The notes: generated by a model not told the origin, from the letters alone. 64,000 nt of DNA from Kingella negevensis (GCF_030177895.1 NZ_CP123448.1:806001-870000); one strand, 5' to 3'; counted from the stretch's first letter, positions 8,850 to 18,500 are shown. Numbers and translations: made by a program.

Positions 8850-10061
8850 TCACGCAGCCTGAAAGATTAACAATGCTTCACAATGTAATTTTGCTTCAAT
8901 CGCACTACGCCCATTCGCCACCGCCATACACACGCCCTGTTCGTCCACAGCCACCGCCCAAAATTCACGCGCAAACGGCGGCACACCCATTTCCTGCAAC
9001 ACCTGAAACACCGATTTGCGCCCCGATTTCATCAACATCACATCATCACGCCGCGCCGCCCGAATGCAGCCTGAAAACTCAGACGCGTCCCCAATCCAAA
9101 CGCAGCCTGAAAAATCCAGCGCAAAATCCTGCCGCCACGCAAACAAAACCCCACGATACAAAATCGCCTTACCACGCGGCAGACCCCAAGTTGCCGATTC
9201 GGCTTCACTCAACACACGCGTAAAATCCCACACCGATTGTTTACGCGGCACACCCAAGCCATGCACACGTGCAAACTGCACCAACATTTGTCGCCGCCGC
9301 GCCGCACTCAACGCCAACCAACGCTCACGCAAAAACTGCCCGTTCACGCACACAAAATCCCAATCCGCCGCCACAATCTCGTCCAAAACCGCCAATTCAT
9401 CTTGCAACGATTCCACCGCCGACAACACCTGTTTCCCACTTTCAGGCAGCCTGAAAACCAATTCAGGCAGCAATTTTCCACGCAACCAATTTCGCAGCAA
9501 ACGCCCGTCATCATTGCTCGGGTCATGCACAAAATCCAAACCAAACTCAGCCGCGTAATTCAGCAAATCCTGTCGCCCAAAATTCAGCAACGGGCGCAAC
9601 AAAACCGCCCCATTATCCAGCGCACGACTTTCAGGCATCGCCGCCAGCGCACGCAATCCGCCCCCACGCAAAGCCGCCAACCAAAACGTCTCCACTTGGT
9701 CATCACGATGATGCGCCAATGCCAACACATCGCAATCCAACCGCTCGTAAACCGCATAACGCGCCAAACGCGCCGCCGATTCCAGCCCCTTGCCTTTCGT
9801 CTGCACCGACACGCGTTCCGCCACTAAACGCACGCCCCAATCCGCGCAAATCTGTTCACAAAACGCCCACCAATCATCAGCCAAATCGCTCAAGCCATGA
9901 TGAACATGCACCGCAAACAATTCCGCCAAACCGCACGATTCACGCGCACGCGTCAGCAAATGCAGTAGCACCACCGAATCCACGCCGCCGCTCAAGCCTA
10001 CACAAACTCGTTTTCCGCGCAAATCAGGCAATGATTTTGCAAATTTTGCTAATAAATCCAC
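8850..10061 (-). CDS. tilS: tRNA(Ile)-lysidine synthase
   Basis: 403 residues. It uses ATP and lysine to convert C34 of the CAU-anticodon tRNA-Ile into lysidine, changing its codon from AUG to AUA; essential in most bacteria. The PP-loop SGGVDSVVLLHLL is at about residue 24, and AVHVHHGLSD and LALAHHRDDQVETF follow. The C-terminal half is divergent with two uptake motifs in frame (DFSGCVWIG, EFSGCIRAA). The protein ends in FQAA, encoded by the uptake motif that also supplies the stop. Confidence 0.93.
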   Translation of the reverse strand: MDLLAKFAKSLPDLRGKRVCVGLSGGVDSVVLLHLLTRARESCGLAELFAVHVHHGLSDLADDWWAFCEQICADWGVRLVAERVSVQTKGKGLESAARLARYAVYERLDCDVLALAHHRDDQVETFWLAALRGGGLRALAAMPESRALDNGAVLLRPLLNFGRQDLLNYAAEFGLDFVHDPSNDDGRLLRNWLRGKLLPELVFRLPESGKQVLSAVESLQDELAVLDEIVAADWDFVCVNGQFLRERWLALSAARRRQMLVQFARVHGLGVPRKQSVWDFTRVLSEAESATWGLPRGKAILYRGVLFAWRQDFALDFSGCVWIGDASEFSGCIRAARRDDVMLMKSGRKSVFQVLQEMGVPPFAREFWAVAVDEQGVCMAVANGRSAIEAKLHCEALLIFQAA

Positions 10062-10125
10062 TTTTTCAATCCGTTTAATAAAACAGAAATTGTACTGTGA
10101 TTTTCAGGCTGCGTTTCATACAGAT

Positions 10126-10240
10126 AAAAAAAGCCTCGTGCAAAATCCGCACGAGGCATAATAAAAGGAACACAAACCACTACCAAAATAGGCTGCATAA
10201 CAACAAGTTATCTTTCAAACTGCTGCTGTGCAGTTGGTAT
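10126..10240 (-). ncRNA. Candidate Fur-controlled small RNA
   Basis: On the minus strand a -35 TTGCAA and a -10 TAATAT are 17 bp apart (10247-10275). They sit beside an AT-rich palindrome GATAATAATTATTATTTGC that matches the Fur-box pattern. A strong intrinsic terminator, GCCTCGTGC-loop-GCACGAGGC followed by seven T, lies at 10157-10126. No open reading frame with a start fits between, so the product would be an RNA of about 115 nt. The layout is that of NrrF, the Fur-repressed sRNA of Neisseria; I infer the analogy from architecture, not from sequence comparison. Confidence 0.6.
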
Positions 10241-10266
10241 GTCGCTATATTACCCATAATCTTTCT

Positions 10267-10290
10267 TATTTGCAAATAATAATTATTATC
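10267..10290 (-). promoter_or_regulatory. Fur-box-like operator with overlapping promoter
   Basis: The minus strand reads GATAATAATTATTATTTGC, close to the Fur consensus GATAATGATAATCATTATC, and it overlaps the -35 element of the candidate sRNA. Iron-loaded Fur there would block transcription. Confidence 0.5.
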
Positions 10291-10387
10291 AAATTGTAAA
10301 AATATTTTAAACGACTGATTTTAAAAGAAACAAAATTCGTGCTATAGTTTTAGTTTCACCAAAACGCAGCCTGAAAGAAAAATAAAA

Positions 10388-11056
10388 ATGTACCAATGGA
10401 TATTATTTGACGCAGACCAAACCCTCTTCAGCTTCAACGGTCATCACGGTTTAGAACACCTACTCACCCACCACAAACAAACCTTCACACCCGAAGAATA
10501 CAGCCACTTCAAAACCCTAAACGACCACCTATGGAACGACTACCAAGACGGCAAAATCAACCTAGACCAACTCAACGCCACCCGTTTCGCCCAGCTTTCG
10601 CAACGCACAGGCATCTCCCCCAAACAGCTCAACAACGAGCTACAGCTTGCCATGTCCACCATCTGCCAACCGCTAGATGGCGCAACCGAATTGCTGCACA
10701 CCTTGCGCAAACACCAAATCAAAATCGGCATCATCACCAACGGCTTCAACATTTTGCAACGCCCACGCCTAGAGCACCACCGACTTTCAGGCTGCATTGA
10801 TTTACTGGTAACATCAGAAGAAGCAGGCGTTGCCAAACCCGACAAACGTATTTTTCAATACGCATTCAAACAAATGCCCCACACGCAGCCTGAAAACGTT
10901 TTAATGGTTGGAGACAGTCTCACTTCCGACATCACAGGCGGACACAACGCAGGGATTGCAACGTGTTGGTACAATCCACAGCAAAAACCCCTTTCAGGCT
11001 GCGTGAAACCCACATACGAAATTCGCAGCCTGAAAGAATTGTTGGATTATGTGTAA
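10388..11056 (+). CDS. yjjG: HAD-family pyrimidine 5'-nucleotidase, YjjG type
   Basis: 222 residues. HAD motif I is FDADQTLF (the second position of the usual DxDxT is A, giving D-A-D-Q-T), motif II is ITNG, and motif IV is MVGDSLTSDI. The helical cap (residues 20-95) and the DGATELLHTLR segment match YjjG, which hydrolyses dUMP, dTMP and non-canonical pyrimidine nucleotides. Several uptake motifs are in coding frame (LSGCIDLL, PLSGCVKP). It faces a short GTAGGTCG repeat and then folD on the same strand. Confidence 0.85.
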   Translation: MYQWILFDADQTLFSFNGHHGLEHLLTHHKQTFTPEEYSHFKTLNDHLWNDYQDGKINLDQLNATRFAQLSQRTGISPKQLNNELQLAMSTICQPLDGATELLHTLRKHQIKIGIITNGFNILQRPRLEHHRLSGCIDLLVTSEEAGVAKPDKRIFQYAFKQMPHTQPENVLMVGDSLTSDITGGHNAGIATCWYNPQQKPLSGCVKPTYEIRSLKELLDYV

Positions 11057-11065
11057 CTATTAAAC

Positions 11066-11095
11066 TGTAGGTCGAATTCAAGAATCCGACCTACC
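11066..11095. repeat. Short GTAGGTCG inverted repeat
   Basis: TGTAGGTCGAATTCAAGAATCCGACCTACC, a minimal copy of the 5308/7340 family, between yjjG and folD, followed by a T-run. May terminate yjjG. Confidence 0.65.
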
Positions 11096-11127
11096 TTTTT
11101 CATTCCACTCTACATAAGGCAAAAAAA

Positions 11128-11982
11128 ATGACAGCTCAAATCCTTGACGGAAAAAAAGTCTCAGAAGAATGCTTGCAACGCATTGCCGAACAAGTTTCCC
11201 AACGCCAAACGCAAGGCAAACGCGTACCAGGTTTAGCCGTGGTTTTGGTTGGTGACAACCCAGCCAGCGCCGTTTACGTTCGCAACAAACAACGCGCATG
11301 CGACAAAGTTGGCTTCAAATCGTTCTCGCACATCTTGCCCGAACACACCAGCGAAACCGAGCTACTCGCGCTGATTGACACGCTCAACACGCAGCCTGAA
11401 GTTGACGGCATTCTGGTACAACTGCCCCTGCCCAAACACATCAACAGCCAAGCCGTGTTAGAGCGCATTCATCCCAATAAAGATGTGGACGGTTTTCATC
11501 CGTATAACGTCGGGCGATTGCTGCAACGCATGCCTACTTTGCGTCCTTGCACCCCCAAAGGCGTGATGACGCTGCTCAACGCGTATCAAATTCCCATCAA
11601 AGGCAAAAAAGTAACCATCATCGGCGCGTCCAATATTGTGGGGCGACCGATGGCGTTGGAAATTTTGCTGGCTGGCGGCACACCCACCATTTGCCATAGC
11701 GCAACGGAAAATTTAGCAGCAGAAGTGGCAGCAGCGGATATTGTGATTGCAGGCGTGGGCAAACCAAACTTCATCAAAGGCGAATGGATTAAGCCAAACG
11801 CAACGGTGATTGATGTCGGCATTAATCGCTTGGAAGATGGCACTTTGTGCGGCGATGTGGCATTTGCCGCAGCAAAAGAACGCGCGTTTGCGATTACGCC
11901 CGTGCCAGGTGGCGTGGGTCCGATGACGATTGCGAGCTTGTTGGAAAATACTTTGCAAGCGGCGGAAACAATTGCAGCCTGA
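11128..11982 (+). CDS. folD: Methylenetetrahydrofolate dehydrogenase/cyclohydrolase
   Basis: 284 residues, full length. It interconverts 5,10-methylene-THF and 10-formyl-THF (NADP-linked), feeding purine and formyl-Met synthesis. Motifs: [18 protein letters not shown] with the catalytic Tyr and Lys, [19 protein letters not shown], the cofactor loop [14 protein letters not shown], and [11 protein letters not shown]. Monocistronic, followed by the hairpin at 12067. Confidence 0.97.
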   Translation: MTAQILDGKKVSEECLQRIAEQVSQRQTQGKRVPGLAVVLVGDNPASAVYVRNKQRACDKVGFKSFSHILPEHTSETELLALIDTLNTQPEVDGILVQLPLPKHINSQAVLERIHPNKDVDGFHPYNVGRLLQRMPTLRPCTPKGVMTLLNAYQIPIKGKKVTIIGASNIVGRPMALEILLAGGTPTICHSATENLAAEVAAADIVIAGVGKPNFIKGEWIKPNATVIDVGINRLEDGTLCGDVAFAAAKERAFAITPVPGGVGPMTIASLLENTLQAAETIAA

Positions 11983-12066
11983 AATATGGCTGATTGCCGA
12001 TACTTCTTTCTGTATTTATCAGAATATTTGTCGGCGAGCCGCCGACGCTCCATTTTTACCCAAATT

Positions 12067-12125
12067 GCAGCCTGAAAACAAAAAACAGCACAAATTTCTC
12101 GTGCTGTTTTTTGTTTTCAGGCTGC
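12067..12125. terminator. Nested bidirectional terminator
   Basis: An outer inverted uptake pair (GCAGCCTGAAAAC / GTTTTCAGGCTGC) encloses an inner hairpin AAAAAACAGCAC..GTGCTGTTTTTT. It separates folD from the convergent pilU. Confidence 0.88.
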
Positions 12126-12128
12126 AAA

Positions 12129-13301
12129 TTATTGCGCTTGATGTTCGTAGTCTTCCATAATAGACAAACCGTCCAGCGCGCCATCTTCGCCCGCCGTGCC
12201 GTTTTTCTTACTGTTCAATTTAATTTGCAAACGCAAGTCGTTTTCAGAGTCGGCATTTTTCAACGCATCTTCAAATGTAATCATATCGTTTTCATACAAT
12301 TCAAATAACGCTTGGTCAAATGTCTGCATACCCAAATCACGCGATTTCGCCATGATTTCTTTAATGCCATGCACTTCGCCTTTCAAAATCAATTCTGAAA
12401 TCAATGGCGAGTTCAGCAAAATTTCCACCGCAGCGGAACGACCTTTACCTGTTTTGCGCGGAATCAAGCGTTGCGAAATAAAGCCTTTCAAGTTCAAAGA
12501 CAAGTCAGTCAGCAACTGCGTGCGGCGTTCTTCTGGGAAGAAGTTGATGATACGGTCAAGTGCTTGGTTGGAGTTATTCGCGTGAAGCGTTGCCATACAC
12601 AAGTGACCTGTTTCGGCAAACGCCAGCGCGTAGTCCATGGTTTCGCGGTCACGAATCTCACCAATCAAGATAACGTCTGGTGCTTGACGCAGTGTGTTTT
12701 TCAGTGCGGCAAACCAATTTTCTGTGTCCACGCCCACTTCACGCTGCGAAATGATGCAGTTTTTGTGTGGGTGAACGTATTCAATCGGGTCTTCAATTGT
12801 GATGATATGACCGAAGCTGTTTTCATTGCGGTAGTCAATCATCGCAGCCAAAGAAGTAGATTTACCTGAACCTGTACCGCCCACGAAAATCACCAAACCG
12901 CGTTTTTCCATCACCACATCACGCAATACTGGCGGCAATTTTAAATCTTCAAATTTTGGAATATCACTGGTAATTACACGGCAAACCAAAGCTGCCGCGC
13001 CGCGTTGAATCATCGCGTTGATACGGAAACGTGATACGCCTGCCAAGCTAATCGCAAAGTTACATTCGCTTGTACCAAAAAATTCTTCGGCTTGTTTGTC
13101 GTCCATGATAGAACGGGCGATTTGTGCGGTGTGTTCGGCGGTTAAAGGTTTGTCGCTCAAGCGTGTAAGTTTGCCGTCCAATTTCATGGCTGGTGGAAAA
13201 CCTGCGGTAATAAACAAGTCAGAACCTTTGTTTTTTACCATGTGAGTTAATAAACCGTGAATGAATTTCCGCATTTCTTCATTTACTGGTGGGATATTCA
13301 T
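12129..13301 (-). CDS. pilU: Type IV pilus retraction ATPase, PilU
   Basis: 390 residues from MNIPPV; the frame can be extended to 13343 but this start matches family N-termini. A PilT-class secretion ATPase that assists pilus retraction at the inner membrane. Walker A is FVGGTGSGKSTS, with Asp box IITIEDPIEYVH, Walker B LIGEIRDRETM, and His box HLCMATLHANNS. The long C-terminal region beyond residue 340 (ITFEDALKNADSENDL) is characteristic of PilU and absent from PilT. No pilT adjoins it in this window. Confidence 0.9.
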   Translation of the reverse strand: MNIPPVNEEMRKFIHGLLTHMVKNKGSDLFITAGFPPAMKLDGKLTRLSDKPLTAEHTAQIARSIMDDKQAEEFFGTSECNFAISLAGVSRFRINAMIQRGAAALVCRVITSDIPKFEDLKLPPVLRDVVMEKRGLVIFVGGTGSGKSTSLAAMIDYRNENSFGHIITIEDPIEYVHPHKNCIISQREVGVDTENWFAALKNTLRQAPDVILIGEIRDRETMDYALAFAETGHLCMATLHANNSNQALDRIINFFPEERRTQLLTDLSLNLKGFISQRLIPRKTGKGRSAAVEILLNSPLISELILKGEVHGIKEIMAKSRDLGMQTFDQALFELYENDMITFEDALKNADSENDLRLQIKLNSKKNGTAGEDGALDGLSIMEDYEHQAQ

Positions 13302-13601
13302 GTATTTTCTTTCCTTTAGATATAAATAAGGTGTGTCAAACAACCGACTTATTTTATCGCTTTCAGGCTGCTTTGTCGTGTATTTGCATCATTTTATCCA
13401 TAATATTTCAGGCTGCCTAAAAACTGTAAAATAATGTAATAGTTGAATTTTATTTTTAGGAATTTGACTGGCGTTAAATTTCAATAAAATAAGTTTTTGA
13501 ACAGTATTGTGCTTTAAACAGGCGTAGATTATGATGAACTAGACTATTCAATCCACTCAAGAATACAACACTGTTTTATCCAAATAAAAAAGGAATCCAT
13601 C

Positions 13602-14081
13602 ATGACAACAGAAATCGTTTTAGACAAGACAGACCTCAAGATACTTCAAGTGCTGCAAGAAAATGGACGATTGAGCAATGTGGAATTGTCAGAGCGTGTT
13701 GCGCTATCTCCATCGCCCTGCTTGCGCCGATTGAAGCAACTGGAAGACAATGGCGTGATTCAGCAATATGCCGCATTATTATCACCAACCGCATTGGGAT
13801 TGGGTTTGCAAGTGATTATTCGCGTAACCACCAACAAAACCGCCGAAGCGCGCGCCGAATTTTCAGAAGCCGTGCAAACATGGTCTGAAGTCTTGTCTTG
13901 CCTTGCACTCACAGGCGAAGCCGATTATCTGCTGCATGCGTTTTTCACCGACATGAACGCATTTTCTCATTTCGTTATGAATGTGTTGCTGGCGCAGACG
14001 TGCGTGTTGGACGCAAAATCTAGTTTCGTATTGAAAGAAATCAAAAATACAACCGCTTTGCCGTTGAACCATTTAAGCTAA
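13602..14081 (+). CDS. Lrp/AsnC family transcriptional regulator
   Basis: 159 residues. An N-terminal winged helix-turn-helix (LDKTDLKILQVLQENGRLSNVELSERVALSPSPCLRRLKQLE, residues 7-48) precedes a RAM-type ligand-binding domain (GLGLQVIIRVTT.. EVLSCLALTGEADYLLHAF). It is close to the general Lrp size and to neisserial Lrp-type regulators that sense leucine or methionine. Its target is unknown; no amino-acid gene is next to it. An uptake-sequence hairpin follows. Confidence 0.9.
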   Translation: MTTEIVLDKTDLKILQVLQENGRLSNVELSERVALSPSPCLRRLKQLEDNGVIQQYAALLSPTALGLGLQVIIRVTTNKTAEARAEFSEAVQTWSEVLSCLALTGEADYLLHAFFTDMNAFSHFVMNVLLAQTCVLDAKSSFVLKEIKNTTALPLNHLS

Positions 14082-14094
14082 TCTAATATCAATC

Positions 14095-14128
14095 GCAGCC
14101 TGAAAACTTTGCAAAGGTTTCAGGCTGC
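14095..14128 (+). terminator. Uptake-sequence hairpin after the Lrp-type gene
   Basis: GCAGCCTGAAAacTTTGCAAAGGTTTCAGGCTGC forms a stem of about 14 bp. There is no long T-run on the plus side, so termination is likely but not certain. Confidence 0.55.
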
Positions 14129-14178
14129 CTTTATACTTTGCAGCCTGAAAAGTTTATTGCTGAAAAAAGAAAGACCCA

Positions 14179-15429
14179 ATGAAAAAACAAGAACGCACTT
14201 GCTCATTTTGCGGCAAACACGAAGACGAAGTAAAACACCTGATTGAAGGAGACAACGAAGTCTATATCTGTAACGAATGCGTCGCCTCATGCGGCACATT
14301 GCTCACAGAAAACCACACCAAAACCGAAACCGAAAAAACCGTTTCATTCAACGAACAAGAATTGCCCACACCAGCCGAATTGGTCAGCCAATTAAACGAC
14401 CATGTTATTGGGCAAGATACCGCCAAAAAAGCCCTAGCCGTTGCCGTGTATAACCACTACAAACGCTTGCGCCAACCCAAATTCGACAACAACGTAGAAT
14501 TATCCAAATCCAACATTCTGCTGATTGGTCCAACAGGTTCAGGCAAAACCTTGCTCGCCCAATCATTGGCGCGCAAATTGAACGTACCATTTGTGATGGC
14601 AGACGCAACCACCTTAACCGAAGCAGGTTACGTTGGCGAAGACGTGGAACAAATCATCACCAAATTGCTGGGTAAATGCGATTTCAACGTAGAACAAGCG
14701 CAGCGCGGCATTGTGTATATTGATGAAATCGACAAAATTTCACGTAAATCCGACAATCCATCTATCACGCGCGATGTGTCAGGCGAAGGCGTACAACAAG
14801 CCTTGCTGAAACTGATTGAAGGCACCATGGCAAGCGTGCCACCACAAGGCGGTCGTCGCAATCCAAACCAGCAATTTATTGATGTGGATACGACCAACAT
14901 TCTGTTCATCTGCGGCGGTGCGTTTGCTGGCTTAGAAAAAGTCATTCGCCAGCGCACCGAAAAAGGCGGCATTGGCTTTGGCGCACAAGTCCACAGCAAA
15001 GATGACGACGCGAACATCACCGAATTGTTTGAAACCGTTGAGCCTGAAGACTTGATTAAATTTGGTTTAATTCCTGAATTGATTGGTCGTTTGCCTGTGA
15101 TTGCCACTTTGGCGGAATTGGACGAAGCGGCTTTGGTAAACATCTTAACTGAGCCGAAAAATGCGCTGGTGAAACAATATCAAGCCCTGTTTGCCATGGA
15201 AGAAACCGAGCTGGAATTTGAAACAGACGCGCTACACGCCATCGCCAAATTGGCAATGGAACGCAAAACAGGTGCGCGTGGTTTGCGCTCAATCGTGGAA
15301 CGCGCTTTGTTGGACACCATGTATTTGCTGCCTGATTTGAAAGATGTGGCGAAAGTGGTGGTTACGCGTGATGTGATTGAAAACAACGCTAAACCTAAAA
15401 TGTTCAAAAAAAACGACAAACCTGTCTAA
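14179..15429 (+). CDS. clpX: ClpX, ATP-dependent unfoldase subunit of ClpXP
   Basis: 416 residues. It recognises tagged proteins, unfolds them and feeds them to ClpP. An N-terminal zinc-binding domain has [14 protein letters not shown] (residues 9-38). The AAA+ core follows with Walker [13 protein letters not shown], pore loop GYVGED, Walker [11 protein letters not shown], sensor and arginine finger segments, and the ClpP-binding IGF loop (GGIGFGAQV). It is monocistronic here: clpP is not adjacent. Confidence 0.98.
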   Translation: MKKQERTCSFCGKHEDEVKHLIEGDNEVYICNECVASCGTLLTENHTKTETEKTVSFNEQELPTPAELVSQLNDHVIGQDTAKKALAVAVYNHYKRLRQPKFDNNVELSKSNILLIGPTGSGKTLLAQSLARKLNVPFVMADATTLTEAGYVGEDVEQIITKLLGKCDFNVEQAQRGIVYIDEIDKISRKSDNPSITRDVSGEGVQQALLKLIEGTMASVPPQGGRRNPNQQFIDVDTTNILFICGGAFAGLEKVIRQRTEKGGIGFGAQVHSKDDDANITELFETVEPEDLIKFGLIPELIGRLPVIATLAELDEAALVNILTEPKNALVKQYQALFAMEETELEFETDALHAIAKLAMERKTGARGLRSIVERALLDTMYLLPDLKDVAKVVVTRDVIENNAKPKMFKKNDKPV

Positions 15430-15435
15430 CCATAT

Positions 15436-15470
15436 AAAAAGCAGCCTGAAAAATTTTCAGGCTGCTTTTT
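15436..15470. terminator. Bidirectional uptake-sequence terminator
   Basis: AAAAAGCAGCCTGAAAA / TTTTCAGGCTGCTTTTT between the convergent clpX and cvpA genes. Confidence 0.88.
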
Positions 15471-16059
15471 ATTGGAACTCCGCCGCAGGTTTTGCAGAAG
15501 ATTTCTTTTTCAACAAAGGTGGGCTTTTCAACTTACCTTCACTTTTCGTTTCTTCATCGTGTTTAAACTCAATTTGTCTCGCCAGAAAAGGCGGCAAATA
15601 CGGTTTTCCTAGTGATGCCGTGCTTTCAAAAAAAGATGAAGTCATCGCATTTTTCCATTCTGGCGTACTCGGCAAATCGCTAAACGAACAAGCCAACGTG
15701 CCAATGCTCACCATAATCACCCCTTTCGCCGCACCCAGCGCACCGCCTGCAATGCGATTGATTGAAGACAGATGCGCTTTCTTCACAAACATTTCCAACA
15801 CTTCACGGATAAGTGCCACCGCCACTCTTGCCACCACATAAGTAATCACAAAAGCGAACACCACCCCAATTTCGCGCGGATTCATGTTAGGAAACACCAA
15901 ATCAGCCACTTGCACCGAAAAGATTTTGGCAGCCAATAACGCCACGATAAAGCTGGCAAAAGAGAACACCTCTCCCACCAAGCCGCGCAGCACAGAAATC
16001 ACCACGCAGCCCAATATTGTGCCTAATGAAAGCAAGTCAAAAGTTGTAAATTCCGTCAT
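15469..16059 (-). CDS. cvpA: CvpA family inner-membrane protein
   Basis: 196 residues with four predicted membrane segments (about 8-25, 30-50, 65-85, 105-125). The TFDLLSLGTILGCVVISVLRGLVGEVF opening is typical of CvpA, required for colicin V production in E. coli and envelope homeostasis elsewhere. The hydrophilic C-terminal tail is Lys/Ser/Pro rich. Its start overlaps the stop of the SPOR gene, so it belongs to the folC-SPOR-cvpA operon; a purF partner, common in this family, is not in the window. Confidence 0.88.
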   Translation of the reverse strand: MTEFTTFDLLSLGTILGCVVISVLRGLVGEVFSFASFIVALLAAKIFSVQVADLVFPNMNPREIGVVFAFVITYVVARVAVALIREVLEMFVKKAHLSSINRIAGGALGAAKGVIMVSIGTLACSFSDLPSTPEWKNAMTSSFFESTASLGKPYLPPFLARQIEFKHDEETKSEGKLKSPPLLKKKSSAKPAAEFQ

Positions 16060-17204
16060 TATTTATGCTCAACAATCATACTCGCTAAACCGCGACCTTT
16101 AATTTTCTCTGCCGCTTTATTAGCTTCTTCACGGTTCGCAAAACTGCCCGTTTGCACGCGATACATCGTGCCTTTGCTGGTTTTCACTTCCTCAATATGC
16201 GCAGAATAATTCAGGCTGCGTAATTTTTGTTGGGCTTGCACCGCACGATTTTTATCGCTGAACGCACCCACTTGAATCGCTGCTTTAACACTTGCTTTTT
16301 CTTTCGCTTTTTCTGTCGCAGCCGCCTCCGCTTTTACTTTCGCCGCTTGTTCCGCTTTCGCTTTTTCCGCTAACGCCGCTTGGCGTTTTTGCTCAGCCGC
16401 TTTGTCTGCCGCTGCTTTACGACGCGCTTCATCAGCCGCTTTGCGTTGTGCCAACAATTTTTCACGTTCTGCTTTACGTGCTGCTTCTGCCGCCATTTGT
16501 GCTTGACGCGCACGCTCCGCTGCCGCTTTTTGTTCTGCTGCACGTTCTGCTGCCGCTTGCGCCACAATCGCTTGCGCTTTTTGACGACGAATTTCATCTT
16601 CTTTGGCTTTGGCAATGCGCTCTTGCTGCGCTTTCAAACGCGCTTGTTCGCGTTCTTTGCGCTCTTGTTCTCGTTTTTGCTCCACTTCTTTGCGCGCTTT
16701 TTCTCGCTCAATGCGGCGTTGCTCTTGCGCTTTTTGACGCTCTTCACGCAAACGGCGACGACGTTGTGCTGGCGTTTCGCCTGTGTCGGTTGTTGCATCT
16801 ACTTGCGCAGTGCTAATGCTTGGTTTAGTGGTTGGTTTCGTCAGTGGTGCAGGTGAAGCAATGTCAGTTAATTGTTGCGCCACTTCAGGGATTCTTTTGT
16901 TTTTGCTGCCTGAATTTTTGGCAGTTTCACTTTCCGCTGAAGCCTCAGACGCTGCGGGTGTTGAAGCCATTGCACCAGCAGGACGCAGAATTTCTGTATG
17001 CGTGGTTTGCTTGGGTACGCTGGTTTCTACTGCTTGCGGCGTTTCTTGAGGTCCGTTATTCGCCACACCCAAAAACAACCCGCCTGCTACCAATGTAATA
17101 GCAGTCGCGCCAATCAAGCGGCTGCGATTCTGACTCTTAAGCAATTCGTATCCATCGGTGATAGGATTTTGCTCATTAGGTGAATGGGGTTGTTGATTGT
17201 CCAT
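16059..17204 (-). CDS. SPOR-domain cell-division-type protein
   Basis: 381 residues from MDNQQPHSP. One membrane anchor (RLIGATAITLVAGGLFLGV, about residues 34-52) is followed by a Pro/Ser/Thr linker. Next comes a charged Ala/Glu/Lys/Arg-rich coiled coil of about 150 residues (from QRRRRLREERQ), then a C-terminal SPOR domain (IQVGAFSDKNRAVQAQQKL to the end). SPOR domains bind denuded septal peptidoglycan; DedD has the same anchor-linker-SPOR plan but not so long a coil. The stop overlaps the cvpA start. Confidence 0.85.
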   Translation of the reverse strand: MDNQQPHSPNEQNPITDGYELLKSQNRSRLIGATAITLVAGGLFLGVANNGPQETPQAVETSVPKQTTHTEILRPAGAMASTPAASEASAESETAKNSGSKNKRIPEVAQQLTDIASPAPLTKPTTKPSISTAQVDATTDTGETPAQRRRRLREERQKAQEQRRIEREKARKEVEQKREQERKEREQARLKAQQERIAKAKEDEIRRQKAQAIVAQAAAERAAEQKAAAERARQAQMAAEAARKAEREKLLAQRKAADEARRKAAADKAAEQKRQAALAEKAKAEQAAKVKAEAAATEKAKEKASVKAAIQVGAFSDKNRAVQAQQKLRSLNYSAHIEEVKTSKGTMYRVQTGSFANREEANKAAEKIKGRGLASMIVEHK

Positions 17205-17228
17205 GGGTAATTCTTTCAAAAACGGTTT

Positions 17229-18500
17229 TCAGGCTGCAACGCCTTGTTTAAATAAAGTAATAGTTTCAGATACGGTATGGAATGAACCAAAGACCACTAT
17301 TCTATCATTTTCCTCTGATTCCGAGAATGCAGCTTGATAGGCAGCCTGAACGCTGTCAAATGCGTGAACGTTTTGGATTTGGTGCGTGACTAATTTGTTA
17401 GCAAGTTCGGCTTGGGTCATGCCGCGCTGCAGGTGCAAGGGGGCAATGTACCATTCATCAAATTCGTCGCGCAGGATTTCTAAAACGCTGTCGCTGTCTT
17501 TGTCTGCCAAAATGCTGAACACGGCGCGGCTTTTGCCTGACACGGCGTGGGTTTTCAGGCTGCGTTTGAGGGCACGTGCGGCATGTGGGTTGTGTCCTAC
17601 GTCCATAATCACAAGCGGTTTTTGCTGCATGATTTGGAAGCGTCCGATATTGCGGGCATTTTGCAAACCTGCATTGATAGCGGCTTCGCTAACGGGAAGT
17701 TGGTCGCGCAAACATTCTATGGCGGTGAGGGTGCAGGCGGCGTTGTTGAGTTGGTAATCGCCTTGCAATGTAGGTTTGAATAGGTTTTTCAGGCTGCCTG
17801 AAAATTGGTATTGCCATTGGGTTTCTTGGTCTTGGTAAACAAAATCTTGCTGCACGGTAAGCAGTTTTGCGCCGATTTTTTGGGCGTGTTGGACAAGGCT
17901 TTGCGGCGGTGGATTTTGTCCGCAAATGGCGGGTTTGTTGGCGCGGAAAATGCCTGCTTTTTCGTGGGCGACTTGTTCAATCGTGTTGCCCAAAAAGGCT
18001 TGGTGGTCTAAGTCCACACTTGTGGTAATGGCGCAATCGGTATCAAAAATGTTCACTGCGTCTAATCGTCCGCCCAAACCGACTTCTAAAATCATTACAT
18101 CAACATCATGCAGCCTGAAAATATCGACGGCGGCGAGTGTGTTGAATTCAAAATAGGTGAGCGAAATGTTGCCACGCGCGGCTTCTATGCGTTCAAAGGC
18201 GGCGATGATGGTTTCATCGCTGACGGGTTGGCAGTTGATGGCGATGCGTTCGTTGAATGTGAGTAGGTGTGGGCTGGTGAGTGTGCCGACTGTGTAGCCT
18301 GCTTCGGTGTAGATTTGTGAGAGAAACGCGCAGGTTGAGCCTTTGCCGTTTGTGCCGCCAACGGTGATGACGGGGCAATTAGGCGTGAGATTCATGGCGT
18401 TTTTGACTTGGGTGATACGCTCTAATCCCATGTCGATTAAGCCTTTGCTGTGGGCGGTTTCTAGGTGGGCGAGCCATTGAGAGAGTGTTTTTTTGTTCAT
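17229..18500 (-). CDS. folC: Folylpolyglutamate / dihydrofolate synthase
   Basis: 423 residues. It adds glutamate to dihydropteroate and polyglutamylates folates. ATP-binding P-loop VGGTNGKGSTCAFL is near residue 43, with LTSPHLLTFNERI, EVGLGGRLDAVN and DVGHNPHAA in the expected order. It is the first gene of the folC-SPOR-cvpA group, with 24 bases to the next start. Uptake motifs are in coding frame (FSGSLKNL). Confidence 0.95.
   Translation of the reverse strand: MNKKTLSQWLAHLETAHSKGLIDMGLERITQVKNAMNLTPNCPVITVGGTNGKGSTCAFLSQIYTEAGYTVGTLTSPHLLTFNERIAINCQPVSDETIIAAFERIEAARGNISLTYFEFNTLAAVDIFRLHDVDVMILEVGLGGRLDAVNIFDTDCAITTSVDLDHQAFLGNTIEQVAHEKAGIFRANKPAICGQNPPPQSLVQHAQKIGAKLLTVQQDFVYQDQETQWQYQFSGSLKNLFKPTLQGDYQLNNAACTLTAIECLRDQLPVSEAAINAGLQNARNIGRFQIMQQKPLVIMDVGHNPHAARALKRSLKTHAVSGKSRAVFSILADKDSDSVLEILRDEFDEWYIAPLHLQRGMTQAELANKLVTHQIQNVHAFDSVQAAYQAAFSESEENDRIVVFGSFHTVSETITLFKQGVAA

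Noticed and set aside
10097..10279. 60-residue plus-strand frame in the sRNA region
   Set aside because: Runs against the promoter and terminator found on the minus strand, has no ribosome-binding site, and its composition follows the AT-rich hairpins.
16292..16856. Long plus-strand frames rich in Leu/Phe/Cys opposite the SPOR gene
   Set aside because: Antisense of the Ala/Glu/Lys/Arg coiled coil, which gives hydrophobic-looking frames by composition.
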